Below are positions 58,401-64,000 of a stretch of 64,000 bases of DNA, piece after piece. Source of the DNA: Rhea pennata (taxonomy: Eukaryota > Chordata > Aves > Rheiformes > Rheidae); NCBI RefSeq assembly GCF_028389875.1, contig NC_084687.1, forward strand, positions 1,948,611 through 2,012,610. Reading direction: 5' to 3'. The stretch's first letter is position 1. Each line of letters opens with the position of its first letter. The translations under genes and the position numbers were made by a program. A model generated the notes under the pieces. That model did no database searches, was not told the origin of the DNA, and was given only the letters and a program-made list of their open reading frames with translations.

Positions 58401-58540
58401 ACAAAGCAGTAGTCGCTGCCAGCTCTGGTGGGGCTGCAGACAGCAGCCTTGCTGTAGTGTTTGCTACCCCAGCCCTCCATCTGACTGTATGAGCTGTAGC
58501 GTCTGTTCTCCGCATCCCGCTTCAGTGTCCCATTGTACAG
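34420..58540 (-). CDS. PKP1: Plakophilin 1, eleven coding exons to the stop codon (5' exons missing)
   Basis: Plakophilin 1 is a p120-related armadillo protein of the desmosomal plaque. It recruits desmoplakin, desmoglein and keratin through its head domain, and it also occurs in the nucleus. The coding exons, read right to left, are 58540-58113, 50433-50289, 48572-48365, 47536-47359, 45188-45074, 43953-43798, 43694-43518, 41448-41295, 40771-40585, 35857-35773 and 34491-34420. They sum to 1905 nt and form one uninterrupted frame of 634 codons plus TAG. The first exon gives most of the head (LYNGTLKRDAENRR, SSRSEPDLYCEP). The rest give the armadillo repeats (for example LGGIAKLVELLRSTNQNVQR, AAAGALRNLVFR, CAGALQNLTA, SGASLLSNMSRHP) and the C-terminus LSSRF. 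Human PKP1 is 726 or 747 residues; the missing N-terminal part is about 100 residues. The frame matches the shorter 1a form. No lesion is seen. Confidence 0.97.
35773..35857 (-). CDS. PKP1: PKP1 exon 13 by human order
   Basis: This 85-nt exon is bounded by atcttcccag| and |gtaagg. It completes a Gly codon and encodes SCPKAAEAARLLLTDLWSNR, then ELQSVLKQ. Human has SPKAAEAARLLLSDMWSSKELQ. It is isolated by a 4.7-kb intron upstream and a 1.3-kb intron downstream. Confidence 0.95.
35858..40584 (-). other. PKP1 intron, 4.7 kb
   Basis: This is the intron between the 187-nt and 85-nt exons. From about 37.4 to 38.6 kb the plus strand is strongly A- and purine-rich, so the PKP1 transcript is T-rich there, unlike its flanks; the source is unknown. 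A C10/T-rich run lies near 37085. Confidence 0.7.
39150..39177. repeat. Inverted repeat, 10-bp arms
   Basis: The arms gataggagga and tcctcctatc are separated by 8 bases. A partial direct copy (ataggaggaaaca) follows at 39181, so the palindrome seems to have arisen together with a small duplication. Confidence 0.8.
40585..40771 (-). CDS. PKP1: PKP1 exon 12 by human order
   Basis: This 187-nt exon is bounded by cacctctttag| and |gtgagt. It encodes (A)HQVLPDVSRLLSFQSGNTS, then SFGEIMTSACYTLRNLIMSN and PHLGKSYLTSNMINNVVSLC. A second AG nine bases inside (caccag|gtg) would shift the junction by three codons; homology to human NQVFPEV favours the first. Confidence 0.95.
41295..41448 (-). CDS. PKP1: PKP1 exon 11 by human order
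   Basis: This 154-nt exon is bounded by tgtctcctag| and |gtaagt. It encodes MSNAMSQLIGLKEKGLPRIA, then RLLHSNSSEVVRSGASLLSN and MSRHPILHKTM plus one base. Confidence 0.96.
43518..43694 (-). CDS. PKP1: PKP1 exon 10 by human order
   Basis: This 177-nt exon (59 codons, phase 0) encodes NDEYGVPLPEEDYKPKGPSW, then LYHSDAIRTYLSLMEHSKKD and ATLEACAGALQNLTASRGL. The acceptor is tctccacag and the donor is gtaaac. The intron before it is 103 nt. Confidence 0.96.
43798..43953 (-). CDS. PKP1: PKP1 exon 9 by human order
   Basis: This 156-nt exon (52 codons, phase 0) encodes SVENCICILHNLSYRLDAEV, then PNRYTQLNHMARSVYMDKTL and TGCFNSRSGKME. It leads into the insert that separates armadillo repeats 5 and 6 and bends the domain. 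Confidence 0.96.
44626..44682. repeat. Perfect (CCTTT)11 pentanucleotide microsatellite
   Basis: Eleven uninterrupted CCTTT units plus a final CC lie in the PKP1 intron between the 115-nt and 156-nt exons. The PKP1 strand carries AAAGG. The array is pure, a homopurine/homopyrimidine mirror tract, and ends directly against aataaa on the plus strand. Confidence 0.97.
45074..45188 (-). CDS. PKP1: PKP1 exon 8 by human order
   Basis: This 115-nt exon is bounded by tctttcttcag| and |gtacca. It encodes (R)NLSSADMGRQTMRNYPGLI, then DSVMTYAQNCVASNRPDDK. It matches human NLSSADAGRQTMRNYSGLID. Confidence 0.96.
47359..47536 (-). CDS. PKP1: PKP1 exon 6, armadillo repeats
   Basis: This 178-nt exon is bounded by ccttctag| and |gtgagt. 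It encodes (G)LLWNLSSTDELKEELIQEA, then LPVLTDCVIIPFSGWSDGS and REIIDPEVFFNATGCL. In human the 21-residue insert of isoform 1b follows this exon; I could not find such an exon in the next intron. Confidence 0.96.
48365..48572 (-). CDS. PKP1: PKP1 exon 5, armadillo repeats
   Basis: This 208-nt exon encodes VYRLGGIAKLVELLRSTNQN, then VQRAAAGALRNLVFRNPTNK, IETRRQNGIRECVSLLRRTG and NTEIQKQLT plus one base. It is nearly identical to the human segment. The donor is gtgcac, weaker than the others in this gene. Confidence 0.97.
49734..49756. repeat. Poly(A), 23 nt
   Basis: An uninterrupted run of 23 A in the PKP1 intron between exons at 48572 and 50289. No retroposon body is recognised to its left. 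Confidence 0.9.
50289..50433 (-). CDS. PKP1: PKP1 exon 4, start of armadillo domain
   Basis: This 145-nt exon lies between ...taatgcag| and |gtgagc. It encodes (K)ICGDEIDSGAMTIQKAIQ, then DKYQAMGAYYLQHTCFQDE and SAKQE. It matches human ICSEDIECSGLTIPKAVQ and IGAYYIQHTCFQDESAKQQ, i.e. the first armadillo repeat. Confidence 0.95.
50709..50736. repeat. Perfect inverted repeat, 12-bp arms and 4-nt loop
   Basis: The arm accaagctccag, the loop ctgt and the arm ctggagcttggt form an exact hairpin. It sits 275 bases upstream (in PKP1 sense) of the first armadillo exon. Confidence 0.95.
53324..53369. repeat. Tandem duplication of a 23-bp unit
   Basis: Two adjacent copies starting atccatagagaatgccagaa differ by one base (t/c at the 21st position), which points to a recent slip or duplication. 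Confidence 0.9.
57206..57244. repeat. T27G12 homopolymer junction
   Basis: Twenty-seven T are followed directly by twelve G. On the PKP1 strand this is C12A27. The G12 block can form stacked-G structures. Both runs are prone to sequencing error, so the exact lengths are uncertain. Confidence 0.85.
58113..58540 (-). CDS. PKP1: PKP1 head-domain exon (exon 3 by human order)
   Basis: This 428-nt exon is bounded by ttattgatcag| and |gtaagt. It encodes LYNGTLKRDAENRRYSSYSQ, then MEGWGSKHYSK, SDYCFVQNIKSSRSEPDLYC and a Ser/Gln-rich tail ending SSSK. The human counterpart has KASRSEPDLYCDPRGTLRK. The head domain binds desmosomal cadherins, desmoplakin and keratins. The tail after RGTLRK is clearly more divergent than the armadillo exons and holds a doubled motif (DVVYAQ, DVVYGQ). 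Confidence 0.95.
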
Positions 58541-61479
58541 CTGATCAATAAGAAAACAGGAAACAACAACAAAAAAAAAAATTAGGAAAGGGCTGAACTG
58601 AGAATCAACACTGTCAAGCCCTACTCCATGTGTGGCTACCTAATTCCTATGTTTCATCAGTATTTTTGTGGACTGGTCTCCCAATCCTTGCTGTATCAAC
58701 CTAGAAGGAAGAGCAGTGCCAGCCTCGTTGTACAAAGACATTAAACCCCAGGCATCTCAGACAAACCTACACTATACGAGATGACTAATTTTAGGCATCA
58801 ACCTCATGAGGTGCTGAACGGCATCCTTCATATCTCATTCTTATCATTGGTCAATAAGGGCTTATGTGCAAAGCACAGAACAAACATTTATCTAGTAGCC
58901 ATACAAATGTAGAGGAATTTTCATATGAAAGGTCATGTCACATCTCTTGCATCACAGGTAATGTTGTCCCTTATGCCCTTCCAGCAGTGAATGTCCTTAT
59001 TTTTAATTTCCTTATCCTCTTTTGTTCACCTTCCATGACCAATTCCTTAGAAAGGGAGAAAGGGGAAAGAAAACATGGTAAAAAGGGATTCTTGAATCCC
59101 ATTGTGCTTAAGAAACCAGTAAAGGCAACAAATATCTGCTAATGAGTTACCAGGTGTGTATTATCAACTTATACAATGAGATGTTCTGAGAACAACGGGG
59201 AATATGCTGTAAGAAATGACAATCACTAAGCCAGAAAAAAAAAACATAAAAAACCTCCCCAAAAAACCCCAAAACAACGCTTTAATTAGTCAAAGAAACA
59301 ATGGCTTTATCTGCCCTGCTGCCTGTTCAGAATGACTTCACCACTTAACTTAAGATATTCCAGATTTGCCCCAAGTACACCGCAAATCAGAACTGGATCT
59401 GATATTCTTCTGCAATATTAAAACTTCTGGATGTCAATCCTGGCATTTGGAGGCCTGCATGGCTGTCTCCAGGTCAGAGATATGTCACTAAGGTGTGTAC
59501 TCCAGAAAGGGAAAGAAAAGGCATTTTAATGCTGTTTGCCTCATGATATCAAGTTCTTCCACTTTTCTCCCCTGAGCACCCTGGCTATTAGATCTCTAAG
59601 ACATTCATCAAACAGGCATTAAAAGAATCCAATAAAGACCGTGACACAGAACTTAGCTGTCTGCCTCATCTACCTTAGGTTGTTTTGGGGAAGGTTTGCC
59701 CAGGAAAAGACCGTGGCATACAGGGTCTTTTCTCACCTAACTTTAGGCAGATGTACTTCAGATATCCTCTTTCTGTGCATGTCACCCACAGGTCCGTTAG
59801 GCTAGGAAAGAAAAGTCAACACTGGCACTTTATTATTTCCATGAAGGTTCAAGGCACAAGCCTATGCCTGGTCCATGCCTGTGCTCTTCTGAACAAATCT
59901 GTGTTTTCTAATGAAGAAACACCATGTGACAGAATGGTATTCTCTAACACCATGTGATATAGAAATTACAGAAATTCTAATTACAGAATTAGATCCTATG
60001 CAGGATCTCTCCATCTCCTGCTGCTGTCCCATTTCATCCCAGCCTTGAGCACAGTCAGTGTCATTTCTCTCTCTAACACTTTACAGAATTGTCATTATGT
60101 TAATTAATTAAGCTAAATATTTCCATTAACTTCAGGAATGCAGTGAATCCTCTCTGCTGTTTCCCAGAGAGTTGCATAGGTGCGTAATGGCTGAAAACTT
60201 TTAGAACAGGTTATATATCAGGCATGCCATCTGTATAAGAGGAATCACTTCAGTACAGCTACTCTGATACCCACATTGCTCTGTCACTTGAGCACAAGTC
60301 TGAAGTAACTTTGATACTTTCATTTGGCAAGTTTGCATCTTAACAGGTGAAATGCTGAAGGAGAGAACAGGAGGGCAGATCTCCTTTGTATTTACTCCAG
60401 AGTAAAAAAAAACGTTAGTACTGCAGAACAGCAGATAACAAGTTTGCTGCATATTGCAGAGTTCCTGGGAATTTGGAAAAATAATTTGCTTGTGATAAGA
60501 AAAGCAAGGACGAAGCACATGAGTAGGAGTAATGAGTCTTGGTGGCTCCCCTAACAGTGGAGCAGGTCCATAAAAATTTCCAGGATGGCCATGCTGCTGA
60601 GGCATTCTCTCCATCCTGGTTTTGCTTTGGCTACAGCAAAATTGGCTGTCTCAGCAACTGCAAAATGTCCTTCCATTGAAGCCATGATCTACTCCACTGT
60701 GAATGACTCTGTCTTCCTAAAGGTAAAATGATACTCATTAGCTCTACTACTTGCAGGTGGCAGTCAGAGATCCTAAGGACTGTAGAGAAAGGAGAGCATG
60801 GGAAAAGGCTGTAGAAGGAAGGTCCTGTGTAGCCTTTGCTGTCCCATGGTGAGCTGAGCATGGAACTTGGTCTCAGAGGACTGGCTAAAGGACACGCAGT
60901 AGTTTGCCAGATGTTAGCCCTGTTGGTTTTTTTATGAGTCAGTATAAGCTAGGGTGATTTTGTAGGGTTGTCAGAAGCCTGGCAGAGAGTGGAGCCCCTG
61001 GGCATTTACTGAAACCAATTCAGCTTACCATGGAAGAGCTAGCTTACTACATACCTAAAGCTATTGTTTGTTTTTCAGTGTACTCACAGCAGATCTCTGG
61101 CAACAGAATGGGCAAGGAAAGGTGTGAATGTGACTGTATTTATAGGTGGGAATTATAAATTCTGTATTTCCTGCTGTGTTTTATAATGACATATAGCATT
61201 ATTCTCCTTCCTGCCAGCCCTGAGAAGGGCGAGAAAAGCGACCGCCTATTTGGAAAGACTCCTTTCTGCAACACAGGGAGCCCTGAGCTGCAAGTCAGTG
61301 CAGGTCCCAGCAGGGTGTGGAAGCCTTTTGCAAACTCATGGGAAAATAGTTCCCGTGTGATGTGAAGCTCATTACCAAAGTCAGTGCATGATTTTTATTG
61401 CTGATGCTACTAGATGCTTGACTGAGCCCATTTTAATCTCTTTCAAGTGGCACGGACCTAATTGGTATCTTAGGACTCT

Positions 61480-61570
61480 TTTTGCAGCAAGAGCCTGATT
61501 CAAAGCCTCTCCAAATCGATGAGGAGTCTGCTGCCAGCTTCAGTGGATTTCAAATCTGCTTGGCAAATAG
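61480..61570. repeat. Ancient repeat-like segment
   Basis: The text gcaagagcctgattcaaagc, then cagcttcagtggatttcaaa resembles phrases found in old amniote repeats (TTGACTTCAGTGGGATTTGAA). The family was not identified. Confidence 0.35.
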
Positions 61571-62774
61571 TTTCTATGAATCTTCTCACAAACATAGCTG
61601 AACTGACTGCTTCTTGATCTCAGAAAAGCACAGTGTCCAAGTGCACAACTTCGTCAAACTAACATTTATGTCCCCATTTCGGATATTTAGCCAGCTAAGT
61701 CACAGACTTGTGCTCATAATAATAGTGCAAACACGATGAAGGGAGTGGTGTTCCCTCTTTTGGCATCTCTTTATCCAATGCAGCAGTCACTGAGATAGGA
61801 AGTGCAGCAAAGAAGAACCAACGTATTTTACCATCTAGAGAAGAGATGTCATCTGTGAAGGTGAAGGTGCTGTTATTAAATAGTCTATCTTACAAAGAGC
61901 CACTTGACAACAGTCTCATAATTTTTGCTGATTCCATTACATGTCTAGAACAAGCTCTTCCTATGCAGAATGGCATTAGTAAAAGAAAGTAATCGATTTT
62001 CTTTTTCAGATCTTATAAACCACCCAGATTTCCTAATGTCCTGAACTGCATCTCCCCACTGCTTGTGGGTGTTTGCACAGGGAAGGCGCACACCTCCTCT
62101 TTTTAGAATTGTGGAGAAATTCTGGAAAGGATAAGGAATTCCCTCAGAGCAGAGTAAAGACAGAAATCAGCAATTCCTTCTGCACTGTGAGTTCTGGAAG
62201 TTATTTTAGAAGGGCACAAGCTCTTCTCCCTGAAGGACTTCAGTGGCCGTGGGCAGTTTTATAAGTCAGCCAGATGTCACCATGCGCTTCCAGGACACAG
62301 GATGATGCTCATGTGCTGTTGCATGATGCGAGCATCTGAATTTCTCCCTGCTGTGAAACAGGCTTGTATGTTTTAGACCAATCCTTGAGAGCTGTTCATT
62401 CATATTAAAACAAGAAGGGGAGGCACAGAGGAAAGGCAGCAAAGATAAGTACACAGACAGCACACAGATGCTCTTATGAAGACTTGATGTTTTTGTCGCT
62501 GGCACCAACAAAGACCCGCCTTTAAATTAATAAGCATTTGGAGATCACCAGTTATCAGCCTGAAATAAAGGCTATTTTAGAATCATTAATTAGAACAAGC
62601 AGCATTCATACAAAATGGGTAAATAAATATCTTTAACTTCATATTTCAATTGAAAAGAAAATGGTGCTAGAGCAAAAGACATGATCACAGTATTTCAATC
62701 ATTGATAATGAATCCTTCGTTGGTGCTTTTCTTCCATAACCCCTTTGTTTAACAAAAAAAGCCACTGGTCTCTT

Positions 62775-62870
62775 CCTGCTTTCCAGATAAAGAAATTGAA
62801 GCATAAAGCAAGTTGCTGATTGCCTGGCACACCAGAACCAGAAATCTCATTCACATCTCAGGACTGTCTT
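62775..62870 (-). mobile_element. MIR-like SINE core remnant
   Basis: The text tttccagataaagaaattga, then agcataaagcaagttgctga is close to the reversed MIR core (TTTACAGATGAGGAAACTGA, GGCACAGAGAAG). Borders are uncertain. Confidence 0.4.
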
Positions 62871-64000
62871 TCCAAGTCAGAGGCCCTCCCAGATAACTGG
62901 GTGTTTCTGACTCCTGCATCTAAGAAAGCGATCAGTTCGTTACTTAGCTCTAATTTTTTCCCTTGCAATTTGTTTGTTTCTAGAGCAGCAGACAGAGAGA
63001 AGTAAAGGACTCCGTATAAACACGTCAAAAGCCGGTTTCTCCCAGGCTGGAGGGCAAAGCACAGGCAATGCAATATGACAGCGTCCCACCCTGAGTGATG
63101 GGTGGGGAAAACTCTTGAAGCTACTTGCGAAATGCTTTAGCTACTGCCTGTTACTTGCTCCATTGAATGGAGAAAAATTGCAGAACCAGCAAATATATTG
63201 TTTATCCATTTCTGAAATGCTCTTTCCCACCTCTCCTGGATGCTGCCTTTCTGTATGATTTTCATCTGATCCTTTAAGCAGCTGAGATTTAGGTCTTGAT
63301 GGTTCAGTTTGTTCTGTCAAGGGAGGGTAATATCCAACATGTAATAGCCAAAGCATAAAGACTCTTTTAAAATCTCACAGGGAGACCAGGGTCTGAACAA
63401 CCAACGCAGTGCAATGACTGTAAATCCTTTTGTTCTTTAATAAGACTGTTCAACACATTCCTCTTTCTTTTTTTTTTTTATTTCAATGTGTCATTACAGT
63501 AAATCACTAACTTTATCCTGAAGTCCTTACAGAACAAAGCTCCCATTTAAACTGAAAGATGTTTGTCTACAGAGGCAACAACAGCCAGGGAATAAGAGGG
63601 AGCATTCTTATCTGTTTGAAGAGTACTGAGCTGCAGGCAGGCATATCTACCTGTGAATTCCCCCCATGCAGATAATGAATTTGGGAAAAAAAGCTCTGCA
63701 ACTGGTTCCCACAGAGAAAAATTGTTTAGGAATGTACATACGGTTTCTACAACATAGGGATCACCAAAGGGCATATATTTCATTTGTGTCAAAAAGGACA
63801 CGATTGCTCCAGAAGCCTGGCTGGGTGGGTCCATGCAGCACCGAGGCTGAGAACCCAGGTGTAATGACTGAAGAAAGCAATGATGAGTGCTAGTGACCCA
63901 GTAGACAGCAGTCTCCTACTATTATTTGTGTCAGGATCCAACTTGGTTACTGCCTCAATAGCAGCAATATCAGACATGCCAAATATTCCTTGGCCTGGGA

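Larger units (their letters stand above)
58541..64000 (-). other. PKP1 upstream intron (partial)
   Basis: No exon matching the PKP1 N-terminus (human MNHSPLKTALAYECFQ, or SMYDGLADNYNYGTT) was recognised, so exons 1-2 are probably further right. The stretch is AT-rich, with a MIR-like piece at 62775-62870 and an old-repeat-like piece near 61480. Confidence 0.6.

Noticed and set aside
58541..64000. PKP1 exons 1 and 2
   Set aside because: No segment resembling the human N-terminus or SMYDGLADNYNY was found on the minus strand. They may lie outside the window or be too diverged to see by eye.

Overview
This is vertebrate nuclear DNA, most likely from a bird. Genes are split into short exons with GT-AG introns, there is no operon structure, and the repeats are avian or archosaur in type (CR1 LINE 3' ends, a tRNA-Ile/CR1 composite SINE, an ERV-like LTR). 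The troponin T protein is very close to chicken cardiac troponin T as I remember it, but differs at scattered positions (for example DENKAP where chicken has DETKAP, and ERVDFD where chicken has ERLDFD). The species is therefore probably not chicken; I cannot name it.

Two genes converge tail to tail. TNNT2 (cardiac troponin T) runs on the + strand from the left edge to about 8.3 kb. Its first exons lie outside the window, and the last twelve coding exons (574 to 8040, exons 7 to 18 in chicken numbering) are present, intact and in frame. They include a 6-nucleotide microexon at 7304-7309. PKP1 (plakophilin 1, a desmosomal armadillo-repeat protein) runs on the - strand. Eleven coding exons lie between 58540 and 34420, covering most of the head domain and the whole armadillo domain down to the stop codon. 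The first one or two coding exons (about 100 residues) lie beyond the right edge or were not recognised. The eleven exons join into one open frame of 1905 nt, which is 634 codons plus the stop. Human 1q32.1 has the same convergent TNNT2/PKP1 pair.

Between the two stop codons lie about 26 kb (8.04-34.42 kb) in which I recognise no conserved gene. It holds CR1 remnants, one tRNA-Ile/CR1 SINE, a probable solo LTR, a few fossil MIR or tRNA-SINE-like pieces, a degenerate CA-rich tract and a 32-bp Z-DNA-prone tract. The PKP1 introns (35.9-58.1 kb, and 58.5-64 kb upstream) carry a perfect (CCTTT)11 pentanucleotide array, a T27G12 homopolymer junction, a 23-A run and a perfect 12-bp-arm hairpin.

The two genes do not act together biochemically. 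One encodes a sarcomeric thin-filament protein of heart muscle, the other a desmosomal plaque and nuclear protein of epithelia. They share only the chromosomal neighbourhood. The most useful observations are the TNNT2 microexon without the GGGGCTG enhancer repeats reported for chicken, a strong splice donor just after the PKP1 stop codon that implies a 3'UTR intron, and the composite SINE. I found no evidence of a wholly new biological system.
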